This document shows positions 1 through 12,232 of a stretch of DNA of 64,000 nt, piece by piece. A program made the translations under genes and the position numbers. Under the pieces are notes generated by a model that was given only the letters and a program-made list of their open reading frames with translations, had not been told where the DNA came from and searched no databases. Origin of the DNA: Chaetomium olivaceum (lineage: Eukaryota > Ascomycota > Sordariomycetes > Sordariales > Chaetomiaceae); assembly GCA_039881045.1 (NCBI GenBank), contig JAYWVB010000016.1, positions 62,001 to 126,000 of the forward strand. Direction: 5' to 3'. Every line of letters begins with the position of its first letter. Position 1 is the stretch's first letter.

Positions 1-256
1 CCCCACGATAGCGCATAACTCAAAACGGAACTCCATAAATCGTTGTCGCTTGTGTATGTGTGCGGGAGGCACAAGATCCGGACCTTAGTGTATACCTAAG
101 GTAGTTATGTACAGGATCCCGACCCGCAGAGCTTCAATGTGGGCCCGGTACTATAGCTTAATTGGCATCGCGACTTGCCCCCCCTGCGTCGCGTCTCCCA
201 ACTTCTCTTCCATCAACTCCGAAATCCTAGCAAAACCACCTTATGCTATCGCCACA

Positions 257-1525
257 ATGATGGGCTTACGGGGGTTGCGCGGGGTCTTTCCCTTGGTGCC
301 GCTATTATTTATAGTCTTTCTTTTTCTAGCCAACCCAGCGGCAGCGTCAATTGGCGACCAGCTGCCCGAGTTCAGAGAATGTGTCGAGGTTCGTGTCCCC
401 TGATCACAAGCTCCCTGATTTCACAAAACATAGCCCAATGGGCCGTTGCATAACAGCTTGCCACAAACTCAGTACCCTTACTAACTGATCGCCGCCCTCA
501 ACAGATATGCAAACACGAAAACTGCGACCCCGACGCAGAACACCATACCCCCATCCGTACGCCACACCCTCCTTCCCCCCAAACCACACCCACTCCCTTC
601 CTACCCCCCCATCGCAACCAACCCAACTAACACCCCCTCTCTCCCAGCCCTCCACCGCCGCCTCCTCCTCTGGACCTGCCCCGCCGAGTGCGACTACACC
701 TGCCAGCAAATCGTCACCACCTCGCGGCAGACCGCCTCCCCGCCACGCCCCGTCGTCCAGTTCCACGGCAAATGGCCCTTCCGCCGCCTGCTCGGCATGC
801 AGGAGCCGCTCAGCGTGCTCTTCTCGCTCGGCAACCTGGCCGCGCACTACTACGTACGGCCTTACGAGGCAGGTGCTGCCGCGAATCCCCGCGGCGTACA
901 CGATGCGCCCGTTTTATGTGTTTCTGGCGCGGCTCGGGATGGTGACCTGGCTGCTGAGCGCGGTGTTTCATACGAGGGATTTCCGGGTCACGGAGAGGTT
1001 GGATTATTTTGCGGCGGGGGCGTCGGTGCTGTATGGCATGTACTATGCGGCGGTGAGGATCTGGCGGTTGGATAGGCCGGGGAATGTCAGGGGGTTGAGG
1101 GGGTGGACGGCGCTTTGTGCGGTGTTGTATGCGTGCCATGTGGCGTATTTGGGTCTGTGGCGGTGGGATTACACGTACAACACGCTGGCGTGTGTGGTGT
1201 GTGGGGTGGTGCAGAACTTGTTGTGGAGTTGGTTCAGCTGGACGAGGTATCGGCAGACGGGGAAGGGGTGGGCGTTGTGGCCGGGCGTGGTGGTGATGTG
1301 GGTGGTGACGGCGATGAGTATGGAGTTGTTTGATTTTCCGCCGCTGTGGGAGAGTGTGGATGCGCACAGTCTGTGGCATCTGGGGACGATTCCGCCTGCG
1401 GTGTTGTTTTATCAGTAAGTGTTTGTTGGTTGGGGTTTCGAAAAGACTTTGCTGACTGGCTATTTAGTTTCCTTGTTAAGGACGCGCAGGACGACCTTGC
1501 TCGCAGTGCGCGACTGAAGGCCTAA
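257..1525 (+). CDS. PER1: Per1/PGAP3-like GPI-phospholipase, ER membrane (one frame break)
   Basis: Family member of Per1 (PGAP3), the ER membrane hydrolase that removes the sn-2 acyl chain from GPI anchors during lipid remodelling. Four exons are seen: 257-388, 505-556, 648-1414 and 1468-1525. They encode a signal peptide starting MMGLRGLRGV, then the conserved luminal Cys-rich part (ECVEICKHENC; LLLWTCPAECDYTCQQ) and a string of membrane segments with the family hallmark VFHTRDF and TERLDYF. The second of two adjacent ATGs at 257 and 260 could also be the start. The reading frame breaks inside HYY/GLTRQVLPRIPAAY at about 845-860: the sequence has TACGTACG where the family needs HYYGL, so one extra base or a 4-bp TACG duplication is present. 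After removal the protein is about 335 residues, normal for the family. Donor GTTCGT of intron 1 is non-canonical but is also used in the chitinase at 62 kb. Confidence 0.87.
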
Positions 1526-1712
1526 GAGCTGAAGCGACTGGCTTGCGGTGGTGCGGCCTAAAAGGGGTATTCGGCATTGCATCAGAATTTTACCAAGCAG
1601 CTTGATTTTGGTTTAAACAAAATAATAACTACGACCCAAACTTAACCACGTCTGGTTCAAATAACCTGTGCAATCCCCATCCTCTTGCGCCTTACCTGCT
1701 GCATCCGATAAA

Positions 1713-2354
1713 TTACCAGGTACACTCCTCCCTCAACAGACCGTATGTCGAAACATCAAACACCCACCCGTTCTTAGTCCCGGCCTTCCTTCTGGTCCCC
1801 TCATAGACATACCCAGCCCTCTCCAGCACCTTCGCACTGCCATCATTTCCCTCGAACACGATCCCCTCCAGCCGGTTCGCCTTCGGATAGTTCTCAAACA
1901 CCCACTTCGAGTACGCCCGCAGCGCCTCGGTCATGATCCCTTTACCCCAGACCTTCTCCTCAGTCCAGTACCCGACCTCGAAACAAAACTCTTCGACGTC
2001 GGTCTTGGTCTTGATCCCAATCCCGCCGATCGGCACGTTGGTCACGGGATCGCAGATGGCCAGCGAAGGGATCACGTCGGACCCGGGCGCCTTGAAGGTG
2101 GTGGCGTAGACGATCCAGTTTTGCGCGTCCTCCAGCGTGTAGGGGTTTTTGAACCGGTACGACATGTACTTGGCCATGGCGGGCGAGTCGCAGGCGACTT
2201 GGAGCGCCGGCGCGTCGTCTGGATGGAGGTTGCGGAGGGTGCATTTGCTGAGGGTGAGGATGGTGGGTGGGGGAAAGGGGGTTGATGATGATGCTGCCGC
2301 CGCCGCAACCGCCGCCTCCGCCGGCTGGGGTGGGTTTGTTTCGGTTTGGGACAT
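1713..2354 (-). CDS. GNAT-family N-acetyltransferase (RimJ/RimL type)
   Basis: Intronless, 213 residues from the ATG at 2354. An Ala/Pro-rich leader of about 30 residues is followed by a GNAT fold of the Acetyltransf_3 type: the start LRNLHPDDAPALQVACDSP, the central PIGGIGI strand, then FEVGYWTEEKVWGKGIMTEALRA, which is the acetyl-CoA pyrophosphate-binding motif A (GKGIMTEA), and the late VFEGNDGSAKVLERAGYVYEGTRR, typical of RimJ-like enzymes (N-S/x-S-x-V-L-E-K-x-G-F). The family transfers acetyl groups to small amines or protein N-termini; the substrate here cannot be told. The open frame extends upstream to 2510 without a better start; MSQTE at 2354 fits the usual length. It is convergent with PER1 at a spacing of about 190 bp. 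Confidence 0.85.
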   Translation of the reverse strand: MSQTETNPPQPAEAAVAAAAASSSTPFPPPTILTLSKCTLRNLHPDDAPALQVACDSPAMAKYMSYRFKNPYTLEDAQNWIVYATTFKAPGSDVIPSLAICDPVTNVPIGGIGIKTKTDVEEFCFEVGYWTEEKVWGKGIMTEALRAYSKWVFENYPKANRLEGIVFEGNDGSAKVLERAGYVYEGTRRKAGTKNGWVFDVSTYGLLREECTW

Positions 2355-3366
2355 TGTGTGTGAGGATGGACCGTGTTTGACGGCGGGCTGGTGCTCTCTG
2401 TGTGGTGTTCGGGAGAGCAAAGCGGGGAATGGGAGGGAGAGTTGGGAGTCCCCTAATAGCATCAAATCTTTTGTTGATATGCTGTGGGAAGAAGGCACGG
2501 CGTGAGTCACGTTCGCCGACCCCGAACAGGAAGGCGTTTACAAGGTGATTCGATGAGGAATGACGAGAGGACGAAGGATGAAAAACCATGTGAACCTTGC
2601 ATGATTTATATTTTACTGTGTAAGTCGGACACCCTCTTGTCACAGCCCGTTGAAACCCTTTTATGGCGCAGGCTAGCCGTCTGTGGTTGTCCGCAACTGG
2701 GATAAAGCCCGAATAGTTGAATTTCCAACACAATACTTAAAAGGCAAGGGAGACAATTGTTAGATAACGTCACACGGCTTGTCGTACGAAACCGGATAAG
2801 GTAGTTAGCTGATCTAAGATCGAATCCATACAGCTGCCGCCGTTGCAAACAAACTTGGGAGTTTATCGACTCTTTACACATCAGACGACTTGATGTTAGT
2901 TGCTGGGCCCTGCTGTTTCGGCCGCCTGCAACATCGAAGCCAAGAACTTGAAGCCAAGAATAGCCCGGCGGCCCCAGGTCAGTGGAGCCGAGTAGCGTTT
3001 GGGGTCCCTGAAATTGCCCCGCCGCACGCAGGGACAGCCACATGGCTGCATCGCCCAATCACTGATGGGCTGACGCACGATCAGCTGTGGCGGCGGATTG
3101 TAAGGTGGCCTTAACTTTTAGTTGGTAGCTGTTGGAGCTGATGAGACCGTGGGGAAGTTTCGAGGTAAGGCTTACCTGTCGACGGCGCTTTTTTCAATGC
3201 CAACCCAATTTGCGGTTCTTTACTTCTTTTTGATCCAATTTTTGCCGCTTTATTTCTGTGTGATTTCTAGCGCATTGCACTTTGGTAAACCCGAACCCCC
3301 GCCGCGTGGAACCTCTGAGAACGAGTCCCGGCCGAAGCGCTTGCGACAAGGCGCGCGAGAGACAGG
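2355..3366. other. Intergenic, GNAT to ERV46 (divergent promoters)
   Basis: About 1 kb between two divergent genes. It contains only short overlapping frames without family signals or codon bias. Pyrimidine-rich stretches around 3190-3290 lie just before the ERV46 start and look like a 5' leader. No RNA gene recognised. Confidence 0.6.
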
Positions 3367-4863
3367 ATGGCGCCAAAGTCGAGGTTCACGAGGCTAGATG
3401 CCTTTACGAAGACGGTCGAAGATGCGCGCATTAGGACCACCTCGGGTGGAATCGTCACCATTGTCTCGCTCATCGTTGTTTCTTCCTCGCCTGGGGGAGT
3501 GGTCCGACTACCGGAGGGTAGAGGTACATCCAGAGTTGATCGTGGATAAGGGCAGAGGTATGGCACCCCTCGGAGGCATCGGCGACACTGGAGGCTGATC
3601 TTTGGGATTTACAAGGCGAGCGCATGGAGATCCACCTCAACATAACATTCCCCGGATTCCCTGCGAGCTGCTCACTCTCGATGTGATGGATATTTCTGGC
3701 GAGCAGCAGCACGGCGTTCAGCACGGCGTGACAAAGACAAGACTGCGCCCGCTTAGCGAGGGCGGCGGCGATATCGACACGAAGACGGTTGCTCTGTAAG
3801 CCGAACCGTTGCGCCTACCCTAACCCCGCAACGGACAACTGACATCTGGAAAAGGCACGCCAGTGACGAGGTCGCCATCCACCTCGACCCGAACTACTGC
3901 GGCCCTTGCTACGGCGCACAGCCCCCGCCCAATGCGAAGAAGCCCGGATGCTGCAACACCTGCGAGGAAGTCAAGGACGCGTACGCGCAAGCCGCCTGGG
4001 CTTTCGGCAGGGGCGAAAACATCGAGCAATGCGAGCGCGAGCACTACAGCGAGAAGCTGGACGAGCAGCGCAACGAGGGCTGCCGGATCGAGGGCGGACT
4101 GCGCGTCAACAAGGTTATTGGCAACTTCCACATCGCCCCGGGCCGCAGCTTCAGCAATGGCAACATGCACGTGCACGACCTCAAGAACTACTGGGACCCC
4201 CACGAAGCACACCTTCTCCCACCAAATCCACCACCTGCGCTTCGGTCCGCAGCTGCCTGACACGCTGCACAAGAAGCTGGACGCCCGCAAGAACATGCCG
4301 TGGACGAACCACCACCTCAACCCGCTCGACGACACCCACCAGGAGACCGACGATGTTAACTACAACTACATGTACTTTCTCAAGATCGTCCCCACCTCGT
4401 ATCTGCCGCTCGGCTGGGAGAAGACCTGGTCCGGCTTCCGCGAGGAGCACTCCGCCGAGCTCGGCTCGTTCGGCGCTTCCGCCGACGGCAGCGTCGAGAC
4501 CCATCAGTACTCGGTCACTAGTCACAAGCGGAGTCTGGCTGGCGGCGACGACGCTGCGGAGGGTCACCAGGAGCGACTGCATGCGCGGGGCGGTATTCCG
4601 GGTGTTTTCTTCTCTTATGTGAGTTTGACTCTGTCAACTAGGTGGTGGCGCAAATGCATGATGATGATGATCGCTGACTGGTGATGTTTAGGATATCTCC
4701 CCCATGGGTCATTAACAGGGAGGAAAAGGCCAAGTCCTTCCTGGGCTTCATCGCTGGTTTGTGCGCCATTGTCGGTGGTACCCTCACCGTGGCGGCCGCC
4801 ATTGACCGTGCGCTGTTCGAGGGTGGCGTGCGCCTCAAGAAGATGAGGTCCAAGGATCTCTAA
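3367..4863 (+). CDS. ERV46: Erv46/ERGIC3-type ER-Golgi cargo receptor subunit (multiple frame breaks)
   Basis: Homologue of Erv46, which pairs with Erv41 in COPII vesicles cycling between ER and Golgi. Exons 3367-3557, 3616-3795, 3855-4618 and 4692-4863 are joined at good GT/AG sites. Visible family blocks are the N-terminus SRFTRLDAFTKTVEDARIRT, GEWSDYRRVEVHPELIVDKGRG, PCELLTLDVMDISGEQQHGV, HLDPNYCGPCYGA with paired Cys, HTFSHQIHHLRFGPQL, and the C-terminal membrane segment AIVGGTLTVAAAIDRALFEG ending KKMRSKDL. At least five frame breaks are needed to read these blocks together: one base missing near 3478, one missing in GGGGG at 3493-3497, one missing in CCC near 3658-3661, an extra C at 4197-4201, and a 1- or 2-base change near 4704-4708. 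With these the exons sum to about 435 residues, the family length. Either a poorly polished sequence or a decayed gene; the essential-type family and intact introns favour the former. Confidence 0.85.
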
Positions 4864-7428
4864 GGCTTGGAATGGGGTGTATTGGGAATGTAGTTGTTTA
4901 TATCGTGGTTGTGTTTGCGTTGGTGTTGTTGGTGGTGGTGGCTGTTGGTTTGATCGGGGCCGCTTTTGGCTAGTACACAAGTTTTCTCGAATGCATTGGG
5001 GGGGAGTTACGGTTAGGTATAAAACATTTTGAGCTCTCAGCTCAGCCCTATTTCGTGTGTGCCGGATACTGTGCCCTAGCTTGCTTGCGATGCCTGGCAT
5101 TGGAGCGTTCAAAGTCATCAGTCAACGCTCGCTATGCAAAGCAACCAACCCAGCGGTGGATTTCTCCTCCGAGATAAGTTCAAAAAGGGCAGCATGTCCG
5201 GCAGTGGCATGAGGTTGTCGACATCGTAAATGCAACATTACCGGTCGATAGTTAAATTGGATATCAAGCGCTGCCGGTCATGTGGCCACTCAAGTTATTG
5301 GTCTGGACCCTGAAGATCCAAGAGTTCCACCAAGGGAATTGACCACTTGTTCTCCTTCCTTCTTCGTCCCAGCAAAGGTGTCGAGAAGAGACGATCTATT
5401 TCGAAGTTTCAGGGAAGTTCCCGTCTTTTTTGCCCAAGAGGGTTTGTTTCGACAGAAACAATTGGTTCAGTGGTGCAATCTTACTTTAAGCCACCAAATG
5501 ACCTGCACATGCAGGTCAGGTCTGCTCAGCTCCGCTCCAAGCGATCGTGGAGAACCCTGTCACCGTCTGTTCGCTTCCGATTCGGCACCAATTGCTGACG
5601 GGCTGAGATGGATGAGCTGCCGTCCAAGATGATGGACTTGGCATATCGAGCCGCACACAATCGGCAGGTCCTCCACCAGTTGCCGTCGTCTGTCTGGGAG
5701 CTGAGGTTGAGCTGGGGGCTTGCGTTCTTAGGGTCTCTTGTTTCCTATTGGCCCGAGGTCTCATCTCAACTTCTCCCGAGTAATTTTGCAGTATCCGACG
5801 CCCTGGTGGCCCAGCAATTGCAAATTCTTGTTCGGACGATCTCCCGTTTCTTGACGGAAGCTAATAACACATCGAGTCCACGCCCTCATCAAAGATCATT
5901 GTGCGAATGCCCCGACTGCCCTAGAGCGGGCGATCGGCAGGACACTAGTGATTTGCCACGGCCGAGGGACGTCTGGACTTCTTTGGATTGCCGGGCTTGA
6001 AGCTTCGATTTCGGGCGGGGACAGGCGAGTGGCGGCGATCTGTGATCTTGTTATAAATAACAGCCGAACATCATGTCTAACTACTGTGTATAACGCAATC
6101 CCGGATTTAACGAGAAAACGGTTGTAAGTGTTGATTATATTCGTGATTGGAACCTGGAAATGCCCGAAGTTGTACGGAGTAATTATCAACCTTGAAACTC
6201 GGTTCCGTTCGCGGTTACAGTGGTGCGAACGAATCCGGCTGCAGGGCCATGCGGGCTAAAAGATGACGTCGTGTTTATGATTCCAGCCCTGCCACCTCCA
6301 GCATGGGCTGTCGCTTGCAGCCAACGCGCGGGCCTGTCGGATTCAGGTTATGAACGCCCAGTGGGAAGGGCTGAGCCGAGGTGGTGGCCTAACGGGCTTT
6401 GAACAACTGAACTTGGAACTGCGCCAACTTTGCGGACGGCCCAGGCCGGTCCGTTGGAGGGAAAAAAACGTTCTGGAAAAGGGGGTCCTGCACCCCATCT
6501 TTCGCGCGAGGTGTGGCTGGAATTCCACAGCAGCGCCCGTTACCGCCAGGAACGGTGCGGAGACACTAATCCTTTCTGGGCTAGCATCACGCATTTATGG
6601 AACATTGCCTGCGTTAGCTTTACCGTTTCAGGCCTAGGGCATGGGAGTTCTTGTGGGTGCAAACCCCCTGCCCCCTGTCTGGCCATGCTTACCCACTTCC
6701 CCGTGTGCCCCTTGTATGTATTCTCCCCTTCCTCCTCGGCCAAATGTGACTCTCCTCCGATTTTCTGTCGCTTTGCATGTCCTTGTCTCCCGTGTTCTGC
6801 GCAGGAACAATCACCTTCGTTCTTCGTCGCTGTCGACATTCGCTCGAATCAATCCGATAATCCGCTCGTCCACTCGTTGTGCGCCGCGTCCTGGTTGCGG
6901 GTCTTGGTGGCTAAAAGTAGCCCATTACCGACATAGAGATCGCTCCGCAATTATTGTCTCTGATGCACTGCTCATCCCAGCAACAAATCCAGCTTCGACC
7001 TTGAAACCGACCACCTTCGTTGACAACCCCTCCGAACATTCGACAACGTTTCGAAGAGACTAGGGCTTCCCATTTTGCGCTTTATTCAGAAAACATCTTG
7101 CCTTTTGTTTCCCGAAGAACAACTCGTCAACCAACTTGACCGCTGTCGGTCAAAGCACGCTTGACCCAACTCGGTTAATTCGCATGGTCGGAGTTGGACA
7201 CCACTGCATCTCTGTTACCGGTTGCGGTCTGAGTAGACCTCATACTTCCATGCGCGATCACCCATTTACTTCCAACTCACGTTGACGCTGTCACCGCCCC
7301 TGACGTCTTTCCGCCGGCGTTAGGGTGCCTTTTACTGCGCCACCTTTATAAACACGCCGACTCCCGAATCCCAATTCACGACGGCTCGCGAGGACTCTAC
7401 TGATTGCGATTCGATACCGAACCTCACC
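4864..7428. other. Intergenic 2.6 kb with no supported gene
   Basis: Open frames here (up to about 170 codons) overlap in several phases, lack recognisable domains and mostly start at non-ATG codons, so none is called. The last 500 bp (about 6,830-7,330) are pyrimidine- and CTTCGTCC-rich and probably hold the promoter and long 5' leader of the Sel1-repeat gene. Confidence 0.55.
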
Positions 7429-9712
7429 ATGTCGCAACCACGACCAGATTTCATCGACCTCAGGTCAAAGTCGCAAGTCTCGGTTTCGCGACCCTTGCGA
7501 TCACCCCGCATGCATGTTGCTGGCGAAGCACCCCCCGAGCTTTCCCCCCTCGATGCATTTGCACAACAGAGCCGGCTGCTAGCCAAACAACTGGAGGATA
7601 GCGCGAAGCTGGGACGGCGTATGAGCCGACTGCCTCCGCTGACGGTCGAGAGCCCTTTGATCGTCCAGGGCAGATCGGAATACTTCCGTTCACTATCGCA
7701 TGATTCCGCATCCGAGGACGAACACCCTCCGCTTCAAAACGTAGGGCTCGGCTTGAAGGCCGAGATAGACGAAGACCACGGCGATCGGCCTCGGTCGATG
7801 CACCCGCGCCTGAGCCATGTCCCACCTACTCCTGACGAGTCCATTCCGGTACCGGCCATGCCAAAGACCAACTTCGACCCCCTAAAAGGAAGGCAGCCGA
7901 GTGATGCGGCCACGGACGGCGGTCTGTTCGGCGTGGGTGCTCGCAGAGAACGATCACCATCGCCAATGGGGGGTGAGCCTTCTAGGAGCCAGGCAGAGGG
8001 GAGATCGGCGACTCACGATGGCTTGCCTCACCAGTCACCCGTGCCCGCCGCTTCTATTACTAGCTCGCCTGAGCGACTTTCCAGAAATCCGTTCGATGCT
8101 GCGGGTCTCGTACCTCCCAGGCCAATGTTCACCAAACGATCTTCCAGCCTGATGTCGTCGCCCCTTGAGTCAACTGACGAGGAAGGCATTAGCAATCTGA
8201 GCACGTCGGTTCATTCTCTGGGCTCACGCAAGTTCTCATCTAGCAGCAGCATCCTTTCTCCCGCCTACCCCCCATATCAACGTTCGCCCTCGGTTGCGTC
8301 GGATGCGTCTGGGCTTCCTCGACCGCAGTTCAACTTCTCCAGGCCTCTGAGCAGAGCAGGGACGCCGAGTTTCGATCCACCAGCACGTCAAGCGTCATCC
8401 GACAGCCAGGGTTCGTTTTTCCCTACCGACGACGCCGCCACTCCCATCAGTTTGACTAGCGAAACATCGCGGGAAACCGCTGTCGACGATGACGGTGCCG
8501 CCGCGCCGTCCTACATCTACTCCAAGTTCACATTGCCGCGGGCAAGGCGCTAAAGAGAGCGTCTGTTATGCTTCTCAATGACCCGCCCTCGCGGCCTTCG
8601 TTGGACCAACCCGTATCACCCACGAGCAACCCCCCGAGCTTCCCCGGGATTGGGCAACCCCCGCCGTCTCCTCCCACACGGCCCTCAAGCTCCTCTGGGA
8701 ATCGTCCGTTTGATGCCTCACGGCCGTCACAAGAACGGAGTAAGCTGAGCACCGACATGATGCGGCCAGCTCAGCAACCCTCTCCGAATCCCAGCAGACC
8801 ATCGACAGAGAGCGCTCCCGGTTCAGAAGAGGAGCAACGAGGGCGGAGTCTAGTTTCTTACCTTAATGATGCCGCAGCCGGAAAGTCTCTGGCGTCTGCT
8901 GCAACTAGCGACTCGGGGAGCACCATCAAGGCTGATAAGTCTGCGCATTCTGTCGTTTCCCACCATGTCGGATTTGACGGCAGAAGAACATGTGAGCAAG
9001 TCGATTGCTCTTCACGAGAGCGGCGCTGTGCAAGAATCAACTTGGCATCTGCGACACGCTGCAAAGCAAGGGCACCCCACTGGCATGCTATTGTATGCTC
9101 TCGCTTGCCGACACGGCTGGGGGATGCGCCCGAACCCGCGGGAAGGTGTTGAATGGCTTCGCAAAGCCGCAGACTCTGTCAGTCTGGAGATGAACGACGA
9201 AGAAGGCCAAGCCAAGAATGGCAAGGCCGTTGATATTGCGGAACGCAAGACGCGCAACGCCCAGTTCGCGCTCAGCATTTACGAGCTGGGCGTGAGCCAC
9301 ATGAACGGGTGGGGTATCGAGCAAGATAAGACTCTCGCTCTGCGTTGCTTCGAGATCGCTGCGTGTAAGTCAGACACACACAAGCCGAGCCGGCTTGATT
9401 TAAAGCTGACTGAATCTTTAGCCTGGGGTGACGTTGATGCGCTCGCTGAAGCAGGCTTCTGCTACGCTCAGGGTATTGGCTGCAAGAAAGACCTCAAGAA
9501 GAGCGCCAAATTCTACCGTGAGGCCGAGTCCAAGGGGATGAGCATGGTTGGCAACAGTTGGTAAGACCCCTATCGCTCGCTTCTGCCCGTCGTACCTCGT
9601 CCGTTAACAAGCGCCTAGGATCCACAAGTCCAAATACGACGACGACAAAGACAAGCAGTCCCGGTCCAAGTCGAGGTCAAGAAAGAGCTTATTCAGCCGG
9701 AAGAAGGATTAA
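7429..9712 (+). CDS. Sel1-repeat regulatory protein, Nif1/Dsf2-like (two frame breaks)
   Basis: A long disordered Ser/Pro-rich N-terminal region of about 480 residues is followed by Sel1-like repeats: GHPTGMLLYALACRHGWGMRPNPREGVEWLRKAAD, then FALSIYELGVSHMNGWGIEQDKTLALRCFEIAA and ALAEAGFCYAQGIGCKKDLKKSAKFYREAE, and a basic tail SRSKSRSRKSLFSRKKD. Exons: 7429-9364, 9422-9560, 9619-9712. This layout (short C-terminal Sel1 block, NSWIHKSKY and a Ser/Lys tail) resembles fungal Nif1/Dsf2 proteins linked to Nim1-type kinases and bud-site signalling. Skt5/Chs4 chitin-synthase activators also carry Sel1 repeats but have more of them. Frame breaks: one G missing in the GGG run at 8539-8541 (LPRGKALKR) and one extra base at about 8960-8964 just before MSDLTAEEH. 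After both the length is 722 residues. The function assignment is by analogy only. Confidence 0.8.
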
Positions 9713-10561
9713 CAAACCGAGGACATCACCCCTCCCTCGCGCTATTTTGCGCCTACAACACAACGTTGGACGATTATGACACATATGTATCGGCATGATA
9801 TTACATACCCCCTTTGTTTCTATGGAGTTTCTGGGAGTCGGTCTCTCAGAGAGGAGGGGCATTTGCAATGCCTGGAAGCGATGATTACCACTGGACTATT
9901 GACGGGTTTCCTTTCTTGATACACACTTCAAGTTCTGCGGGCGGCATTTATGCCGTGGTTTCTACGCTTGCAAATGCAGGCGGAACAGTGGCGGTCGTTT
10001 ACCTCGTTCATATTTTCCTTGTTCGTTTCTCAAGCACATATTCATCAGGAGGTTGGGGGCGAAGGGAAAAACTGTACCTGGACTTGTACACATTATCCAA
10101 CTTTGGGTTTTGGAGAGGTGGGCTGGATTGGGGTGGCTTCCCGCTGTTGTATGTACAGACGAGTTAGCGTATCAATCCGGGCCTGGACGGGAGTTTGTCT
10201 GGGGCGGACAAAAGTTCTTCGTAGATATCCATATTTATACTGGCCTAGCCTGGGCTGGCACGGTACATTTCACCCTTGTAGGATATGCAAACACCGGCTG
10301 TGGCCCACCTAATGCGCATTTTGTGTTGATGTAGTAGTACTAGCAAGCCAACGCTTGAGTCAAGGGCTCACTGGGAGCAATGTGAGCAATGAAACGACGG
10401 TGACCGTCACTATGAGCAGCAAGATGGGAGCAAATCATTTCGTGTTGTGCATTAACCCGCGGCATCGTGTTCCCGCTATTTGTACAAGAACATGTCTAGC
10501 CACCCGGACCCTTTGCCGAACCCCCCCGCTTTCTCAAGCACAACCAGACCTTAACGACCGC
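9713..10561. other. Intergenic, convergent 3' ends
   Basis: Between the convergent Sel1-repeat gene and PUP1. T-rich, with overlapping short frames in all three forward phases, none with a domain. Probably the 3' UTRs of both neighbours. Confidence 0.6.
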
Positions 10562-11464
10562 CTAGGTGTCGACCTCCATCTTGTCGCCGCTCTCGTCGGT
10601 CACCTCGTGGATGCTGACGAACTTGCTCAGGTCGGCCTTGCGGATGATCTTCTCGTTGAGCACGGCGGTGGTGCCCTTGGGGAAGGCGTAGCTCCTGAGC
10701 TTCTGGGTGCGCTCGTTGGGCTTGATGTAGTTGCGCCGCAGCGTCGTCTTGTCGGCCGTGATGATGGCCACGTCCACGTTGCTTCCCGACCCCAGGTCGT
10801 TCCAGATGCCCGCCTCGATCGCGTCCGCGCACAGCTTGACCGCCTCCTCCTGCGTGAGCGAGGCCTTCCACTGCGTCTCAAACACCGACATGGCCGCGAG
10901 CGAGCCGGAACCCATCGTCACGTAGGGGAGCTTGTCGGTCGACCCGTGCGCGTGCACGGTGAACAGGTGCGTGCCGGTGGGGTCCACGCCCGCGACGACC
11001 AGGTAGGCGCCGATGTGGCCTTGGTAGCGGAACAGGTGCTGCTTGAGCATCGTCATGCAGGTCACCACGCGGGCCTTGCGGCCGGTCGAGAGCGAGTGCA
11101 GCTCCAGCTGCGAGCTGATCAGGGCAGTTGTGAACTCGGTGTCGGCAGCCGTGCCCGCACCCGCGCACCAGATGTTGGGCGCAATGTAGTGCAGCTTCTC
11201 GCAGTTCTTGTCGGCGACGATGGGGCCTGATGTAGCTCTTGTGTCGGCGGCGATCTGGTAGCAGGTGGAGAGGCGGGGTTAGATAGGGTTTCCCTCTCTC
11301 ACAACCTAGAACGGAATGGAACGGAACATCAAACTCACCACCACACCACCCTCGTATATGCACCCGACAATAGTCGTTCCTGTGCTGGTCGCCTTGGGCA
11401 GCGGCACTCCCCGAGCGTGTAGTGCCGCATTGCGGTTGTAGTTTGAGAAGTCGAAGCCCGGCAT
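10562..11464 (-). CDS. PUP1: 20S proteasome subunit beta type-2 (trypsin-like site)
   Basis: Catalytic beta-2 subunit of the 20S proteasome core. Two exons: 11339-11464 (42 codons) and 10562-11254, 272 residues in all, no frame problem. The propeptide is processed before Thr-30: ATSTG/TTIVGCIYEGGVV, the beta-2 signature. Further family signals are IAADTRATSGPIVADKNCEKLHYI, GAGTAADTE, the TVHAHGSTD/LPYVTMGSGSLAAMSVFE block, and the long C-terminal arm that wraps beta-3 (residues after NYIKPNERTQ). It shares a 768-bp divergent intergenic region with NUP159. High-confidence single-copy housekeeping gene. Confidence 0.96.
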
Positions 11465-12232
11465 ATTGGCGATTGTGCTGCCTCTAGGTCGAACAGCTGG
11501 ATTACTTTATCGGTGGTTGTGATTGTGGTCGGGTGGAATGGATGTGTGTTCTCACCGTGGGACGGGACCTCGTTGGCGGGATGGGGGGTTGTGGTGGGTT
11601 GTTGATGGTGGTTGGCGGGAGCTGATGACGAGGCTAACGCTGCCTTCCCACTGAACCACAGGCGAGGCACAGGGCGGTTGAGCGCCCGTTTGACGCGCCA
11701 AGGGGATGCTGCCTGACTCCACAGCAAAGCGAAACCCACCAGGCTCAAGGGGGGATGAGGATGGCCCAAGCTTCTCCACACGTGACAAGAGCTAGCCGAA
11801 ACGGGGAGCAATTCAAGATGCAGGGATCCATCCGTTGCAAGCTGGCACTGGGCAGGCAAAGGCAGCACAGGCAGAAAAATCGTGGTTCGCGTCTGCTTTG
11901 AGCTCTTGACGGCCATCTCGACGAGGGAGCCGCCCAACCACCACACAGCGATCCAGCATCTGCGTTGCTTAACTAATTGACCACCTTCCACGATTGCGCA
12001 TTCGCATTCTCATTCCGACCGATTTCATTCTCGATACATCATTTCGCCCAGCAACATTTTGCACAGGCGGATTAGTCTAGCCCACTGTTTACTTTTCAGC
12101 TGGCAACGAACAACGCGCCGGCTGCCGAAAGCCCCTGCATTCCAGCTCACGATACCACCACCCGCCAATGATTAGACGTAGCTTTTGACGGTCACGACCT
12201 CTCGCCAGAAAGAGGCAATCATAACAGCAACC
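11465..12232. promoter_or_regulatory. Divergent promoter region PUP1 / NUP159
   Basis: 768 bp between two divergent housekeeping starts. The longer antisense frames here are low-complexity and carry no domain. I do not see a clear Rpn4-type PACE element (GGTGGCAAA) upstream of PUP1. Confidence 0.5.

Noticed and set aside
854..872. A 19-nt GT...AG segment in PER1 that would rejoin the frame
   Set aside because: Too short for spliceosomal removal and it would delete the conserved GLTRQ stretch; a similar 19-nt GT-CTAAT-AG segment near 21960 in the NLR was rejected for the same reason.
5282..6000. Candidate ORFs in the 4.9-7.4 kb gap
   Set aside because: Multiple overlapping frames, non-ATG starts, no domain or intron signature.
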